DNA of 64,000 nucleotides, taken from NCBI RefSeq assembly GCF_036346855.1, contig NZ_CP107841.1, positions 6,390,001-6,454,000 of the forward strand, given 5' to 3'. The DNA comes from Streptomyces europaeiscabiei. Lineage in GTDB: Bacteria; Actinomycetota; Actinomycetes; Streptomycetales; Streptomycetaceae. How positions within the stretch are numbered: the first letter of the stretch is position 1; every line of letters starts with the position of its first letter. Position numbers and translations under genes: made by a program. Below the pieces are notes generated by a model. The model saw nothing but the letters and a program-made list of their open reading frames with translations, was not told where the DNA came from and searched no databases. Positions 17,723-27,798 of this stretch are shown here, piece by piece.

Positions 17723-18559
17723 ATGGGTATCCGCAAGTACAAGCCGACTACGCCGGGCCGTCGTGGCTCCAGCGTCGCCGACTTCGTCGAGATCACGCGG
17801 TCCACGCCGGAGAAGTCGCTGGTCCGCCCGCTGCACAGCAAGGGCGGCCGTAACAACGCCGGTCGTGTGACCGTTCGCCACCAGGGTGGCGGACACAAGC
17901 GCGCCTACCGCGTCATCGACTTCCGTCGTCACGACAAGGACGGCGTGCCGGCGAAGGTCGCGCACATCGAGTACGACCCCAACCGCACCGCGCGCATCGC
18001 GCTGCTGCACTACGCGGACGGCGAGAAGCGCTACATCCTCGCCCCGCGCAACCTGCAGCAGGGCGACCGCGTGGAGAACGGTCCCGGGGCCGACATCAAG
18101 CCGGGCAACAACCTGGCGCTCCGCAACATCCCGGTCGGTACCACGATCCACGCGATCGAGCTCCGTCCCGGTGGCGGCGCCAAGTTCGCCCGCTCCGCCG
18201 GTACCTCCGTGCAGCTGCTCGCGAAGGAGGGCTCGATGGCCCACCTTCGCATGCCGTCCGGTGAGATCCGCCTGGTCGACGCGCGCTGCCGCGCCACCGT
18301 CGGCGAGGTCGGCAACGCCGAGCAGAGCAACATCAACTGGGGCAAGGCCGGCCGTAAGCGCTGGCTCGGCGTCCGCCCGACCGTCCGCGGTGTGGCGATG
18401 AACCCGGTTGACCACCCGCACGGTGGTGGTGAGGGCAAGACCTCCGGTGGTCGCCACCCGGTCAGCCCCTGGGGTCAGAAGGAGGGTCGTACTCGCTCGC
18501 CGAAGAAGGCTTCGAGCAAGTACATCGTCCGCCGCCGCAAGACGAACAAGAAGCGCTAG
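17723..18559 (+). CDS. rplB: 50S ribosomal protein L2
   Basis: L2 is a large-subunit protein needed for subunit joining and peptidyl transferase activity. The 278 residues begin [20 protein letters not shown] and include [19 protein letters not shown]. The conserved C-terminal [21 protein letters not shown] contains the histidine long implicated in function. A GAGGACTGAGAG region precedes the ATG. Confidence 0.98.
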   Translation: MGIRKYKPTTPGRRGSSVADFVEITRSTPEKSLVRPLHSKGGRNNAGRVTVRHQGGGHKRAYRVIDFRRHDKDGVPAKVAHIEYDPNRTARIALLHYADGEKRYILAPRNLQQGDRVENGPGADIKPGNNLALRNIPVGTTIHAIELRPGGGAKFARSAGTSVQLLAKEGSMAHLRMPSGEIRLVDARCRATVGEVGNAEQSNINWGKAGRKRWLGVRPTVRGVAMNPVDHPHGGGEGKTSGGRHPVSPWGQKEGRTRSPKKASSKYIVRRRKTNKKR

Positions 18560-18571
18560 GAGCGGGTTTAG

Positions 18572-18853
18572 ATGCCGCGCAGTCTCAAGAAGGGGCCCTT
18601 CGTCGACGGACACCTCATCAAGAAGGTGGACGTACAGAACGAAGCCGGCACCAAGAACGTCATCAAGACCTGGTCCCGTCGCTCGATGATCATCCCGGCC
18701 ATGCTCGGCCACACGATCGCGGTGCACAACGGCAAGACCCACATTCCGGTGTTCGTCACCGAGTCGATGGTCGGCCACAAGCTCGGCGAGTTCTCGCCGA
18801 CGCGCACCTTCCGGGGTCACGTCAAGGACGACCGGAAGTCGAAGCGCCGCTAA
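18572..18853 (+). CDS. rpsS: 30S ribosomal protein S19
   Basis: S19 lies in the 30S head and contacts S13 and the A-site finger region. The 93-residue sequence is standard: [20 protein letters not shown] at the start, then [20 protein letters not shown] and [20 protein letters not shown]. It is 12 bp after rplB. Confidence 0.98.
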   Translation: MPRSLKKGPFVDGHLIKKVDVQNEAGTKNVIKTWSRRSMIIPAMLGHTIAVHNGKTHIPVFVTESMVGHKLGEFSPTRTFRGHVKDDRKSKRR

Positions 18854-18894
18854 CGCGGGGTGGAATGACCATGACAGACACTGGAAGGACAACC

Positions 18895-19242
18895 ATGGAA
18901 GCCAGGGCCCAGGCGCGGTACATCCGCGTTACGCCCATGAAGGCCCGCCGTGTGGTGGACCTCATCCGTGGCATGGATGCCACGGAGGCTCAGGCGGTCC
19001 TGCGTTTCACTCCGCAGGCCGCGAGCGTGCCGGTCGGCAAGGTGCTGGACAGCGCCATCGCCAACGCCGCGCACAACTACGACCACACGGACGCCTCTTC
19101 GCTGGTCATCAGCGAGGCGTACGTCGACGAGGGTCCGACCCTGAAGCGGTTCCGGCCGCGTGCCCAGGGCCGTGCCTACCGGATCCGCAAGCGGACCAGC
19201 CACATCACCGTGGTCGTCAGCAGCAAGGAAGGAACCCGGTAA
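18895..19242 (+). CDS. rplV: 50S ribosomal protein L22
   Basis: L22 has a long hairpin reaching into the exit tunnel. The start at 18895 (115 residues, [14 protein letters not shown]) is preferred to an in-frame ATG at 18865 because GGAAGGAC lies directly before it and the family begins there. The tunnel hairpin reads [20 protein letters not shown]. The stop overlaps the rpsC start (TAATG). Confidence 0.95.
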   Translation: MEARAQARYIRVTPMKARRVVDLIRGMDATEAQAVLRFTPQAASVPVGKVLDSAIANAAHNYDHTDASSLVISEAYVDEGPTLKRFRPRAQGRAYRIRKRTSHITVVVSSKEGTR

Positions 19243-20078
19243 TGGGCCAGAAGGTTAACCCGCATGGGTTCCGGCTCGGCATCACCACGGACTTCAAGTC
19301 CCGGTGGTACGCCGACAAGCTGTACAAGGACTACGTCGGTGAAGACGTCGCCATCCGTCGGATGATGACGTCCGGCATGGAGCGCGCCGGCATCTCGAAG
19401 GTTGAGATCGAGCGCACCCGTGACCGTGTCCGCGTGGACATCCACACCGCGCGTCCGGGCATCGTCATCGGCCGCCGTGGCGCCGAGGCCGACCGTATTC
19501 GTGGCGACCTGGAGAAGCTGACCAAGAAGCAGGTCCAGCTCAACATCCTCGAGGTCAAGAACCCGGAGACGGACGCTCAGCTGGTGGCCCAGGCCGTCGC
19601 CGAGCAGCTCTCCTCCCGCGTCTCCTTCCGTCGCGCCATGCGTAAGAGCATGCAGGGCACGATGAAGGCCGGCGCCAAGGGCATCAAGATCCAGTGCGGT
19701 GGCCGCCTCGGCGGCGCCGAGATGTCCCGCTCGGAGTTCTACCGCGAGGGCCGTGTGCCCCTGCACACGCTCCGCGCGAACGTGGACTACGGCTTCTTCG
19801 AGGCCAAGACGACCTTCGGCCGCATCGGTGTGAAGGTCTGGATCTACAAGGGCGACGTCAAGAACATCGCCGAGGTCCGCGCCGAGAACGCCGCTGCCCG
19901 CGCCGGCAACCGCCCGGCTCGTGGTGGCGGCGGCGCCGACCGCCCGGCCCGTGGTGGCCGTGGTGGCGAGCGTGGCGGTCGCGGTCGTAAGCCGCAGCAG
20001 GCTGCCGGCGCCGAGGCCCCCAAGGCCGAGGCTCCCGCCGCCGCCGCTCCGGCTGAGAGCACCGGAACGGAGGCCTGA
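19242..20078 (+). CDS. rpsC: 30S ribosomal protein S3
   Basis: S3 forms part of the mRNA entry tunnel. The KH domain ([21 protein letters not shown]) and the C-terminal S3 domain ([32 protein letters not shown]) are intact. The 278-residue protein is longer than the classic form because of a disordered tail of about 60 residues. That tail is rich in Gly-Arg ([15 protein letters not shown]) and then Ala-Pro-Glu; such tails are common in actinobacterial S3. Confidence 0.97.
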   Translation: MGQKVNPHGFRLGITTDFKSRWYADKLYKDYVGEDVAIRRMMTSGMERAGISKVEIERTRDRVRVDIHTARPGIVIGRRGAEADRIRGDLEKLTKKQVQLNILEVKNPETDAQLVAQAVAEQLSSRVSFRRAMRKSMQGTMKAGAKGIKIQCGGRLGGAEMSRSEFYREGRVPLHTLRANVDYGFFEAKTTFGRIGVKVWIYKGDVKNIAEVRAENAAARAGNRPARGGGGADRPARGGRGGERGGRGRKPQQAAGAEAPKAEAPAAAAPAESTGTEA

Positions 20079-20083
20079 GGGAC

Positions 20084-20503
20084 ATGCTGATCCCCCGTAG
20101 GGTCAAGCACCGCAAGCAGCACCACCCGAAGCGCCGCGGCCAGGCCAAGGGTGGCACGACGGTCGCGTTCGGCGAGTACGGCATTCAGGCCCTCACGCCG
20201 GCGTACGTGACCAACCGCCAGATCGAGGCGGCCCGTATTGCCATGACCCGCCACATCAAGCGTGGCGGCAAGGTCTGGATCAACATCTACCCGGACCGCC
20301 CGCTCACGAAGAAGCCTGCCGAGACCCGCATGGGTTCCGGTAAGGGTTCGCCGGAGTGGTGGATCGCGAACGTGCACCCGGGCCGGGTCATGTTCGAGCT
20401 GTCCTACCCCAACGAGAAGATCGCCCGTGAGGCCCTCACCCGCGCAGCCCACAAGCTGCCGATGAAGTGCCGGATCGTCAAGCGCGAGGCAGGTGAAGCG
20501 TGA
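20084..20503 (+). CDS. rplP: 50S ribosomal protein L16
   Basis: L16 binds near the A-site tRNA elbow and is added late in 50S assembly. The 139 residues start [19 protein letters not shown] and contain [36 protein letters not shown] and GRVMFELS. The stop overlaps the rpmC ATG (TGATG). Confidence 0.98.
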   Translation: MLIPRRVKHRKQHHPKRRGQAKGGTTVAFGEYGIQALTPAYVTNRQIEAARIAMTRHIKRGGKVWINIYPDRPLTKKPAETRMGSGKGSPEWWIANVHPGRVMFELSYPNEKIAREALTRAAHKLPMKCRIVKREAGEA

Positions 20504-20727
20504 TGTCGGCCGGTACCAAGGCGTCCGAGCTGCGCGAGCTGGGTGACGAGGAGCTTCTTGCGAAGCTTCGCGAAGCCAAGGAAGAGCTGTTCAATCTCCG
20601 CTTCCAGGCGGCGACCGGACAGCTTGAGAACCATGGCCGTCTGAAGGCGGTCCGCAAGGACATCGCGCGGATCTACACCCTGATGCGCGAGCGTGAGCTG
20701 GGCATCGAAACGGTGGAGAACGCCTGA
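20503..20727 (+). CDS. rpmC: 50S ribosomal protein L29
   Basis: L29 sits beside L23 at the tunnel exit. The 74-residue helical protein ([28 protein letters not shown] core, then [15 protein letters not shown]) starts at the ATG overlapping the rplP stop. A GTG three bases upstream is also in frame but adds only one residue. It overlaps rpsQ at TGATG. Confidence 0.96.
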   Translation: MSAGTKASELRELGDEELLAKLREAKEELFNLRFQAATGQLENHGRLKAVRKDIARIYTLMRERELGIETVENA

Positions 20728-21014
20728 TGAGCGAGAACAACGTGACTGAGACGAACGACGAGACGCGCGGCTTCCGCAAGACTCGTGAGGGCATCGTCGT
20801 CAGCGACAAGATGGACAAGACCGTCGTCGTCGCCGTCGAGGACCGCAAGAAGCACGCCCTGTACGGCAAGGTCATCCGCAGCACGAGCAAGCTCAAGGCG
20901 CACGACGAGCAGAACGCCGCCGGCATCGGCGACCGTGTCCTCCTCATGGAGACCCGGCCGCTGTCCGCCACGAAGCACTGGCGTGTCGTCGAGATCCTCG
21001 AGAAGGCCAAGTAA
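20727..21014 (+). CDS. rpsQ: 30S ribosomal protein S17
   Basis: S17 is an early 16S rRNA-binding protein with an OB fold. The 95 residues include [26 protein letters not shown]-like [20 protein letters not shown] and the terminal [17 protein letters not shown]. It is the last gene of the S10 block before a 99-bp spacer that holds two hairpins. Confidence 0.98.
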   Translation: MSENNVTETNDETRGFRKTREGIVVSDKMDKTVVVAVEDRKKHALYGKVIRSTSKLKAHDEQNAAGIGDRVLLMETRPLSATKHWRVVEILEKAK

Positions 21015-21016
21015 TT

Positions 21017-21085
21017 CCTGCGGGGTACATCCGCAGGTCAGTTCCGCCAGGCTCGGCAGGGGCCTCGTACATGAGGCCCCTGCCG
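21017..21085 (+). other. Two adjacent hairpins between rpsQ and rplN
   Basis: The first hairpin is CCTGCGG/CCGCAGG (21017-21023 and 21031-21037) with loop GGTACAT. The second is a perfect 13-bp stem, CGGCAGGGGCCTC/GAGGCCCCTGCCG (21054-21066 and 21073-21085), with loop GTACAT. No T-tract follows, so this is not a classical intrinsic terminator. It marks the S10/spc boundary and may be an attenuator, an RNA-processing site or an r-protein binding site. Confidence 0.7.
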
Positions 21086-21113
21086 GGAACCGGCAGACAA
21101 TCAGGAGATAGAC

Positions 21114-21482
21114 GTGATCCAGCAGGAGTCGCGACTGCGTGTCGCCGACAACACTGGTGCGAAGGAAATCCTTTGCATCCGTGTGCTCGGTGGCTCCGGT
21201 CGCCGCTACGCGGGCATCGGTGACGTCATCGTCGCCACCGTCAAGGACGCGATCCCCGGCGGCAACGTGAAGAAGGGTGACGTCATCAAGGCGGTCATCG
21301 TTCGCACCGTCAAGGAGCGCCGCCGTCCGGACGGCTCGTACATCCGCTTCGACGAGAACGCCGCTGTCATTCTCAAGAACGACGGCGACCCTCGTGGCAC
21401 CCGCATCTTCGGCCCGGTCGGCCGGGAGCTGCGCGAGAAGAAGTTCATGAAGATCATCTCGCTCGCGCCGGAGGTGCTGTAA
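21114..21482 (+). CDS. rplN: 50S ribosomal protein L14
   Basis: L14 lies at the subunit interface and binds the silencing factor RsfS. The 122-residue protein begins at a GTG ([20 protein letters not shown]) preceded by AGGAGATA. It contains [20 protein letters not shown] and the conserved [23 protein letters not shown]. It is the first gene of the spc block. Confidence 0.98.
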   Translation: MIQQESRLRVADNTGAKEILCIRVLGGSGRRYAGIGDVIVATVKDAIPGGNVKKGDVIKAVIVRTVKERRRPDGSYIRFDENAAVILKNDGDPRGTRIFGPVGRELREKKFMKIISLAPEVL

Positions 21483-21484
21483 GC

Positions 21485-21808
21485 ATGAAGATCAAGAAGG
21501 GCGACCTGGTTCAGGTCATCACCGGTAAGGACAAGGGCAAGCAGGGCAAGGTCATCACGGCCTTCCCCCGCGAGGACCGCGTCCTGGTCGAGGGTGTCAA
21601 CCGGGTCAAGAAGCACACCAAGGCCGGCCCGACCGCCAAGGGTTCGCAGGCCGGTGGCATCGTCACTGTCGAGGCGCCGATCCACGTCTCCAACGTCCAG
21701 CTGGTCGTTGAGAAGGACGGCAAGAAGGTCGTCACGCGTGTCGGCTACCGCTTCGACGACGAGGGCAACAAGGTTCGCGTTGCCAAGCGGACGGGTGAGG
21801 ACATCTGA
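21485..21808 (+). CDS. rplX: 50S ribosomal protein L24
   Basis: L24 is an assembly initiator at the 5' end of 23S rRNA. The KOW motif is clear ([20 protein letters not shown]). [15 protein letters not shown] and [15 protein letters not shown] follow in the 107-residue protein. Its stop overlaps the rplE start. Confidence 0.98.
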   Translation: MKIKKGDLVQVITGKDKGKQGKVITAFPREDRVLVEGVNRVKKHTKAGPTAKGSQAGGIVTVEAPIHVSNVQLVVEKDGKKVVTRVGYRFDDEGNKVRVAKRTGEDI

Positions 21809-22365
21809 TGGCTACCACCACGACTCCGCGTCTCAAGACGAAGTACCGCGAGGAGATCGCGGGCAAGCTGCAGGAAGAGTTCTCGTACGAGAACGTCATG
21901 CAGACCCCCGGTCTCGTCAAGATCGTGGTCAACATGGGTGTGGGCGACGCCGCCCGCGACTCCAAGCTGATCGAGGGCGCCATCCGCGACCTCACCACGA
22001 TCACCGGTCAGAAGCCGGCCGTCACCAAGGCCCGTAAGTCCATCGCGCAGTTCAAGCTGCGTGAGGGTCAGCCGATCGGTGCCCACGTCACGCTTCGTGG
22101 CGACCGCATGTGGGAGTTCCTGGACCGCACCCTGTCGCTCGCGCTGCCGCGCATCCGCGACTTCCGTGGTCTGTCCCCCAAGCAGTTCGACGGCCGTGGC
22201 AACTACACCTTCGGTCTCACGGAGCAGGTCATGTTCCACGAGATCGACCAGGACAAGATCGACCGCACCCGGGGTATGGACATCACCGTGGTGACCACGG
22301 CGACCAACGACGCTGAGGGCCGCGCGCTCCTCCGTCACCTCGGCTTCCCCTTCAAGGAGGCGTGA
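21808..22365 (+). CDS. rplE: 50S ribosomal protein L5
   Basis: L5 binds 5S rRNA and contacts P-site tRNA. The 185 residues show [41 protein letters not shown] and [20 protein letters not shown]. It is followed after five bases by the S14 gene. Confidence 0.98.
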   Translation: MATTTTPRLKTKYREEIAGKLQEEFSYENVMQTPGLVKIVVNMGVGDAARDSKLIEGAIRDLTTITGQKPAVTKARKSIAQFKLREGQPIGAHVTLRGDRMWEFLDRTLSLALPRIRDFRGLSPKQFDGRGNYTFGLTEQVMFHEIDQDKIDRTRGMDITVVTTATNDAEGRALLRHLGFPFKEA

Positions 22366-22370
22366 GCGAG

Positions 22371-22556
22371 ATGGCGAAGAAGGCTCTGATCGCGAAGGCT
22401 GCTCGCAAGCCCAAGTTCGGTGTGCGTGGCTACACGCGCTGCCAGCGCTGCGGCCGTCCCCACTCCGTGTACCGCAAGTTCGGCCTGTGCCGCGTGTGCC
22501 TTCGTGAGATGGCTCACCGTGGCGAGCTGCCGGGCGTGACCAAGAGCTCCTGGTAG
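22371..22556 (+). CDS. rpsZ: 30S ribosomal protein S14, zinc-binding type Z
   Basis: This short, zinc-binding form of S14 has 61 residues with Cys-X2-Cys...Cys-X2-Cys (CQRCGRP... and ...CRVCLRE). The ATG at 22371 gives the canonical [16 protein letters not shown] start; a GTG nine bases upstream is less likely. As a zinc-dependent paralogue it would be a target of zinc control if a zinc-free copy exists elsewhere in the genome. Confidence 0.97.
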   Translation: MAKKALIAKAARKPKFGVRGYTRCQRCGRPHSVYRKFGLCRVCLREMAHRGELPGVTKSSW

Positions 22557-22602
22557 TCCCTTCTTTTAGGGATTCCAGAAGCTCTCGGTAAGCACTGGGC
22601 GT

Positions 22603-22653
22603 GTCAGGCGCCCACCCATCCATGGCTTAGGCTTGGAGGGTTGGGCGCCTGAC
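22603..22653 (+). other. Long hairpin between the S14 and S8 genes
   Basis: GTCAGGCGCCCA (22603-22614) pairs perfectly with TGGGCGCCTGAC (22642-22653), and the inner CCC and CC pair further with GG and GGG. The 214-bp spacer is unusually long for this operon, where neighbours overlap or nearly touch. The hairpin could regulate rpsH and the downstream spc genes. Confidence 0.6.
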
Positions 22654-22770
22654 GGTAGCCCGTACGACTTACTACGCCGTAGGTCCCCGCACCGCACCCG
22701 TCCCGCCACCGAGTGGGGAGAGGGATGGCGCATACAGGAAACCCCGGCGAGAGAGGCCGAAGGCCAATTC

Positions 22771-23169
22771 ATGACCATGACTGATCCGATCGCAGACATG
22801 CTTACGCGTCTGCGGAACGCGAACTCGGCATACCACGACTCCGTGTCGATGCCGGCATCGAAGATCAAGTCTCACATCGCGGAGATCCTCCAGCAGGAGG
22901 GCTTCATCACGGGCTGGAAGGTCGAGGACGCCGAGGTCGGCAAGAACCTCGTCCTCGAGCTGAAGTTCGGCCCGAACCGTGAGCGCTCCATCGCGGGCAT
23001 CAAGCGGATCTCCAAGCCCGGTCTCCGGGTTTACGCGAAGTCCACCTCCCTGCCCAAGGTGCTGGGTGGCCTCGGCGTGGCGATCATCTCCACGTCGCAC
23101 GGTCTCCTCACTGGACAGCAGGCCGGCAAGAAGGGCGTAGGCGGAGAAGTCCTCGCCTACGTCTGGTAG
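22771..23169 (+). CDS. rpsH: 30S ribosomal protein S8
   Basis: S8 binds 16S helix 21 and in other bacteria represses the spc operon by binding its mRNA. The start at 22771 ([18 protein letters not shown], 132 residues) is the family start; an upstream in-frame ATG at 22633 would run through the hairpin spacer and is rejected. The C-terminal signature [26 protein letters not shown] is present in full. Confidence 0.97.
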   Translation: MTMTDPIADMLTRLRNANSAYHDSVSMPASKIKSHIAEILQQEGFITGWKVEDAEVGKNLVLELKFGPNRERSIAGIKRISKPGLRVYAKSTSLPKVLGGLGVAIISTSHGLLTGQQAGKKGVGGEVLAYVW

Positions 23170-23193
23170 CGGAAGGGAACGGAGGAAACAGCT

Positions 23194-23733
23194 ATGTCGC
23201 GTATTGGCAAGCTCCCCATCACGGTTCCCGCCGGCGTGGACGTCACCATCGACGGCCGTACGGTCTCGGTCAAGGGCCCCAAGGGCACGCTGACCCACAC
23301 CGTCGCTTCGCCGATCGACATCGCCAAGGGTGAGGACGGCGTTCTCAACGTCACCCGCCCCAACGACGAGCGTCAGAACAAGGCCCTGCACGGCCTGTCC
23401 CGCACGCTGGTGGCGAACATGATCACCGGCGTGACCCAGGGTTACGTGAAGAAGCTCGAAATCAGCGGTGTCGGTTACCGAGTGCAGGCCAAGGGTTCGA
23501 ACCTCGAGTTCGCGCTCGGCTACAGCCACCCGATCACCGTCGAGGCGCCCGAGGGCATCAGCTTCAAGGTCGAGAACCCGACGCGGTTCTCGGTCGAGGG
23601 CATCGACAAGCAGAAGGTCGGCGAGGTTGCGGCCAACATCCGCAAGCTGCGCAAGCCTGACCCGTACAAGGCCAAGGGCGTCAAGTACGAGGGCGAAGTC
23701 ATCCGCCGCAAGGTCGGAAAGGCGGGTAAGTAA
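23194..23733 (+). CDS. rplF: 50S ribosomal protein L6
   Basis: L6 lies near the sarcin-ricin loop. The 179-residue protein starts [17 protein letters not shown] and has two repeats of the L6 fold. It ends with the signature [29 protein letters not shown] precedes the ATG. Confidence 0.98.
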   Translation: MSRIGKLPITVPAGVDVTIDGRTVSVKGPKGTLTHTVASPIDIAKGEDGVLNVTRPNDERQNKALHGLSRTLVANMITGVTQGYVKKLEISGVGYRVQAKGSNLEFALGYSHPITVEAPEGISFKVENPTRFSVEGIDKQKVGEVAANIRKLRKPDPYKAKGVKYEGEVIRRKVGKAGK

Positions 23734-23736
23734 GCC

Positions 23737-24120
23737 ATGGCATACGGTACGAAGATCGCTAAGGGCGATGCTTACAAGCGTGCTGCCATCAAGCGGCGCC
23801 AGATCCGGATCCGTAAGAAGGTCAACGGTACGGCTGAGCGTCCCCGCCTGGTCGTGACCCGCTCGAACCGCCACATCGTGGCCCAGGTGATCGACGACCT
23901 CAAGGGTCACACCCTTGCGTCGGCGTCCACCCTGGACTCGTCGATCCGTGGTGCGTCGGAGGACAAGTCGGCGCAGGCCGGCAAGGTCGGCGCCCTGGTC
24001 GCCGAGCGTGCCAAGGCCGCCGGTGTCGAGGCCGTCGTGTTCGACCGTGGTGGTAACCGGTACGCGGGTCGCATCGCGGCCCTGGCCGACGCCGCCCGCG
24101 AGGCCGGGCTCAAGTTCTGA
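23737..24120 (+). CDS. rplR: 50S ribosomal protein L18
   Basis: L18 binds 5S rRNA together with L5. The 127 residues include [37 protein letters not shown] and the C-terminal [24 protein letters not shown]. It follows rplF by three bases. Confidence 0.98.
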   Translation: MAYGTKIAKGDAYKRAAIKRRQIRIRKKVNGTAERPRLVVTRSNRHIVAQVIDDLKGHTLASASTLDSSIRGASEDKSAQAGKVGALVAERAKAAGVEAVVFDRGGNRYAGRIAALADAAREAGLKF

Positions 24121-24159
24121 GCTCGCTGCGTAGCTAGCGGAAAGAGAGAGGTAAATCCA

Positions 24160-24765
24160 ATGGCTGGACCCCAGCGCCGCGGTGGCGGTGCCGGTGGCGG
24201 CGAGCGGCGGGACCGGAAGGGCCGTGACGGCGGCGCAGCTGCCGCCGAGAAGACCGCGTACGTTGAGCGCGTTGTCGCGATCAACCGCGTCGCCAAGGTT
24301 GTGAAGGGTGGTCGTCGCTTCAGCTTCACTGCGCTCGTCGTAGTGGGCGATGGTGACGGCACCGTCGGTGTCGGTTACGGCAAGGCCAAGGAGGTGCCGG
24401 CCGCGATCGCCAAGGGTGTTGAAGAGGCCAAGAAGCACTTCTTCAAGGTCCCCCGTATCCAGGGCACCATCCCGCACCCGATCACGGGCGAGAAGGCCGC
24501 GGGCGTCGTCCTGCTCAAGCCTGCTTCCCCCGGTACCGGCGTTATCGCCGGTGGCCCGGTGCGTGCCGTGCTCGAGTGCGCCGGTGTGCACGACATCCTG
24601 TCGAAGTCGCTCGGCTCGTCCAACGCGATCAACATCGTGCACGCGACCGTGGAGGCCCTGAAGGGTCTGCAGCGTCCCGAGGAGATCGCGGCCCGCCGTG
24701 GTCTGCCCCTCGAGGACGTCGCTCCCGCGGCTCTGCTCCGTGCGCGTGCGGGAGCGGGTGCGTAA
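24160..24765 (+). CDS. rpsE: 30S ribosomal protein S5
   Basis: S5 takes part in decoding fidelity and the mRNA entry helicase. The 201-residue protein has a Gly-Arg-rich N-terminal extension ([20 protein letters not shown]). The double-stranded-RNA-binding-like fold follows ([40 protein letters not shown]). Its stop overlaps the rpmD start (TAATG). Confidence 0.97.
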   Translation: MAGPQRRGGGAGGGERRDRKGRDGGAAAAEKTAYVERVVAINRVAKVVKGGRRFSFTALVVVGDGDGTVGVGYGKAKEVPAAIAKGVEEAKKHFFKVPRIQGTIPHPITGEKAAGVVLLKPASPGTGVIAGGPVRAVLECAGVHDILSKSLGSSNAINIVHATVEALKGLQRPEEIAARRGLPLEDVAPAALLRARAGAGA

Positions 24766-24947
24766 TGGCTCGCCTCAAGGTCACGCAGACGAAGTCGTAC
24801 ATCGGCAGCAAGCAGAACCACCGTGACACCCTGCGGTCCCTTGGTCTCAAGGGGATCAACACCGTGGTCGTCAAGGAGGACCGCCCCGAGTTCCGCGGAA
24901 TGGTTCACACCGTCCGCCACCTCGTGTCGGTTGAGGAGGTCGACTGA
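24765..24947 (+). CDS. rpmD: 50S ribosomal protein L30
   Basis: This is a 60-residue L30 ([40 protein letters not shown]). The ATG overlapping the rpsE stop gives the canonical start; a longer frame reaching back into rpsE is a shadow. It lies two bases before rplO. Confidence 0.97.
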   Translation: MARLKVTQTKSYIGSKQNHRDTLRSLGLKGINTVVVKEDRPEFRGMVHTVRHLVSVEEVD

Positions 24948-24949
24948 TC

Positions 24950-25405
24950 ATGGCGGAGAACAACCCGCTCAAGATCCACAACCTCCGTCCTGCCCCGGGC
25001 GCCAAGACCGCCAAGACCCGTGTGGGTCGTGGTGAGGCGTCGAAGGGTAAGACGGCTGGACGTGGTACCAAGGGTACGAAGGCCCGCTACCAGGTTCCGG
25101 AGCGCTTCGAGGGTGGCCAGATGCCCCTCCACATGCGTCTTCCGAAGCTGAAGGGCTTCAAGAACCCGTTCAAGACGGAGTTCCAGGTCGTGAACCTGGA
25201 CAAGCTCGCCGCCCTCTACCCCGAGGGTGGGGAGGTCACCGTTGCCGACCTGGTCGACAAGGGTGCCGTCCGCAAGAACAGCCTCGTCAAGGTCCTCGGC
25301 CAGGGCGAGATCTCCGTGGCGCTGCAGGTGACGGTCGACGCCGTCTCCGGCTCCGCCAAGGAGAAGATCACCGCCGCCGGCGGTACCGTCACCGAGCTCG
25401 TCTGA
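24950..25405 (+). CDS. rplO: 50S ribosomal protein L15
   Basis: L15 is a late-assembly 50S protein. The 151 residues begin with the glycine/basic extension ([20 protein letters not shown], then [15 protein letters not shown]) and end with the conserved [17 protein letters not shown]. It is the last gene before a strong hairpin that separates it from secY. Confidence 0.98.
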   Translation: MAENNPLKIHNLRPAPGAKTAKTRVGRGEASKGKTAGRGTKGTKARYQVPERFEGGQMPLHMRLPKLKGFKNPFKTEFQVVNLDKLAALYPEGGEVTVADLVDKGAVRKNSLVKVLGQGEISVALQVTVDAVSGSAKEKITAAGGTVTELV

Positions 25406-25441
25406 ACACATCAGGTGTCTCGATGACTTGAGCGATCCCGA

Positions 25442-25473
25442 CCGGGGATACCCCACAAATGGGGTATCCCCGG
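25442..25473 (+). terminator. Strong hairpin after rplO
   Basis: CCGGGGATACCCC (25442-25454) pairs perfectly with GGGGTATCCCCGG (25461-25473) around the loop ACAAAT, and flanking bases extend the stem imperfectly. There is no T-run, as is common for Streptomyces terminators. It may end or weaken transcription of the spc block before secY. Confidence 0.65.
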
Positions 25474-25647
25474 TTGGTCGTTCCTAGGGAAGCAGTCTCG
25501 CCGGTAAGGTGACCTGCGCTGCCCGTTTTCACAGGGCGCTCATACACGGGCACTCGACGCGGCAGTTAAACGTTACGTAAGTCGTCCTCATCAGAATCTC
25601 AAAACCGTCACCCTTGACGCAGTAGCGCGGGGGTCGCAGGAGGCACC
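25474..25647 (+). promoter_or_regulatory. Upstream region of secY, possible promoter
   Basis: This 174-bp spacer follows the rplO hairpin. TAAGGT at 25505-25510 is an acceptable -10, but the best -35 at 18 bp (TTCCTA) is poor. AGGAGG directly before the secY GTG is a strong ribosome site. An own promoter for secY is plausible but not proven by sequence. Confidence 0.35.
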
Positions 25648-26961
25648 GTGCTCACCGCGTTCGCCCGGGCGTTCAAGACGCCCGACCTGCGCAAGAAGCT
25701 GCTCTTCACGCTCGGCATCATCGGGATCTACCGGATCGGTACACATGTGCCGATCCCCGGTGTCGACTACTCCGCCGTCCAGTTCTGCATCGACCAGGCC
25801 CAGACCACCTCGGGGCTCTTCGGTCTGGTCAACATGTTCAGTGGTGGCGCGCTGCTGCAGATCACCATCTTCGCGCTCGGCATCATGCCGTACATCACGG
25901 CGAGCATCATTCTGCAGCTGCTGACCGTGGTGATTCCGCGTCTGGAAGCCCTGAAGAAGGAGGGGCAGTCCGGTACGGCGAAGATCACGCAGTACACGCG
26001 TTATCTGACGGTGGCCCTGGCCATCCTGCAGGGCACCGGCCTCGTCGCCACCGCCCGCAGCGGCTCGCTGTTCAGCGGCTGCCCGCAGGCAGCCGGGATC
26101 GTGCCCGACCGGTCGATCTACACCACCATGGTCATGGTCATCACCATGACCGCCGGTACGGCCGTCGTCATGTGGCTCGGTGAGCTCATCACCGACCGCG
26201 GCATCGGCAACGGCATGTCGATCCTGATGTTCATCTCGATCGCCGCCACGTTCCCGTCCGCGCTGTGGGCCATCAAGGAGCAGGGCGACCTGGCGGGCGG
26301 CTGGATCGAGTTCGGCATCGTGATCGCCGTCGGCTTCGTCATGGTCGCGCTCGTGGTCTTCGTCGAGCAGGCCCAGCGCCGCATCCCGGTCCAGTACGCG
26401 AAGCGCATGATCGGCCGTCGGTCCTACGGCGGTACGTCGACGTACATTCCGTTGAAGGTCAACCAGGCGGGCATCATCCCTGTGATCTTTGCCTCGTCAC
26501 TGCTCTACATCCCGGCGCTGGTCGCGCAGTTCGCTGGTGGAACTTCCGGCTGGAAGACCTGGATCGAGAAGAATCTTGCGCAACCGGACGCTCCGGCGCA
26601 CATCACCCTCTACTTCTTCCTGATCATTTTCTTCGCGTTCTTCTACGTGGCCATCTCGTTCAACCCCGAGGAAGTCGCGGACAACATGAAGAAGTATGGT
26701 GGCTTCATCCCGGGCATCCGGGCTGGCCGACCGACCGCTGAGTACCTGAGTTACGTACTCAACCGGATCACCTGGCCGGGTTCGCTGTACCTGGCTCTGA
26801 TCGCTCTCGTGCCGACGATGGCATTGGCCCCCATGGGGGCAAACGCCAACTTCCCGTTCGGCGGTACCAGCATCCTGATCATCGTGGGTGTCGGTCTGGA
26901 GACGGTGAAGCAGATCGAGAGCCAGCTCCAGCAGCGCAATTACGAAGGGTTCCTCCGCTGA
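25648..26961 (+). CDS. secY: Preprotein translocase subunit SecY
   Basis: SecY is the channel subunit of the Sec translocon. The 437-residue protein has ten predicted membrane helices, the first starting at [20 protein letters not shown]. It has the conserved cytoplasmic loop motif [20 protein letters not shown]. The start is a GTG with AGGAGG seven bases before it. The stop overlaps the adk ATG (TGATG), so both are translated from one message. Confidence 0.98.
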   Translation: MLTAFARAFKTPDLRKKLLFTLGIIGIYRIGTHVPIPGVDYSAVQFCIDQAQTTSGLFGLVNMFSGGALLQITIFALGIMPYITASIILQLLTVVIPRLEALKKEGQSGTAKITQYTRYLTVALAILQGTGLVATARSGSLFSGCPQAAGIVPDRSIYTTMVMVITMTAGTAVVMWLGELITDRGIGNGMSILMFISIAATFPSALWAIKEQGDLAGGWIEFGIVIAVGFVMVALVVFVEQAQRRIPVQYAKRMIGRRSYGGTSTYIPLKVNQAGIIPVIFASSLLYIPALVAQFAGGTSGWKTWIEKNLAQPDAPAHITLYFFLIIFFAFFYVAISFNPEEVADNMKKYGGFIPGIRAGRPTAEYLSYVLNRITWPGSLYLALIALVPTMALAPMGANANFPFGGTSILIIVGVGLETVKQIESQLQQRNYEGFLR

Positions 26962-27623
26962 TGCGAATCGTCCTCGTCGGGCCGCCGGGTGCCGGTAAGG
27001 GAACGCAGGCCGCGTTCCTCGCCCAGAACCTGTCGATCCCGCACATCTCCACGGGCGACCTGTTCCGGGCCAACATCAGCAAGCAGACGGAGCTCGGCAA
27101 GCTCGCGAAGTCCTACATGGACAAGGGCGAGCTGGTGCCGGACGAGGTCACCATCGCGATGGCCAAGGACCGCATGGAGCAGCCGGACGCCGAGCACGGC
27201 TTCCTGCTCGACGGCTTCCCGCGCAACGTCTCGCAGGCCGAGGCGCTCGACGTGACGCTCCAGGACGAGTCCATGAACCTGGACGCGGTGCTGGACCTGG
27301 AGGTCCCCGAGGAAGAGGTCGTCAAGCGGATCGCCGGTCGGCGCATCTGCCGGAACGACTCCGCCCACGTCTTCCACGTCACGTACAAGAAGCCGAAGCA
27401 GGAGGGCGTCTGCGACGCCTGCGGCGGCGAGCTGTACCAGCGTGACGACGACTCCGAGGAGACCGTCCGCAAGCGTCTGGAGGTCTACCACACCCAGACC
27501 GAGCCGATCATCGACTACTACAAGGCCCAGGGCCTCGTGGTGACGATCACGGCCCTCGGCCCGGTGGAGGAAGTCACCCAGCGCGCCATGGAGGCGCTCA
27601 AGCGCGAGGACGACGACAAGTAA
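26961..27623 (+). CDS. adk: Adenylate kinase
   Basis: Adenylate kinase interconverts ATP and AMP with ADP. The 220-residue long-lid form has the P-loop [10 protein letters not shown] and [15 protein letters not shown]. Its lid contains [10 protein letters not shown] and CDACGG, which may bind a metal ion. It is translationally coupled to secY and followed by an intrinsic terminator. Confidence 0.98.
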   Translation: MRIVLVGPPGAGKGTQAAFLAQNLSIPHISTGDLFRANISKQTELGKLAKSYMDKGELVPDEVTIAMAKDRMEQPDAEHGFLLDGFPRNVSQAEALDVTLQDESMNLDAVLDLEVPEEEVVKRIAGRRICRNDSAHVFHVTYKKPKQEGVCDACGGELYQRDDDSEETVRKRLEVYHTQTEPIIDYYKAQGLVVTITALGPVEEVTQRAMEALKREDDDK

Positions 27624-27644
27624 GGTCAGTCAGCCAGTACGTAG

Positions 27645-27681
27645 GCCGCGGTGCCCGTGAGGGGCGCCGCGGCTGCTTTTT
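27645..27681 (+). terminator. Intrinsic terminator after adk
   Basis: GCCGCGGTGCCC (27645-27656) pairs with GGGCGCCGCGGC (27662-27673) with one G-U pair, followed by TGCTTTTT. This is a classical stem plus T-tract, and closes the secY-adk unit. Confidence 0.85.
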
Positions 27682-27798
27682 GCGGTGAACCGTCCCCGCT
27701 CTCGCGGACGTGGTGATTCGCCGTTGTGCTTGCCCCATCGGTGGTTGCGGCACACTTGACCCAGACGTGCTTACCGGAAGTGGAGAGGCGAGAGCCTG

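Noticed and set aside
22633..22770. Longer start for S8
   Set aside because: The extension would be translated through the S14-S8 hairpin and has no similarity to S8.
22672..24642. 656-residue open frame on the minus strand
   Set aside because: It runs opposite to rpsH, rplF, rplR and rpsE, which are certain genes; no motif or ribosome site supports it.
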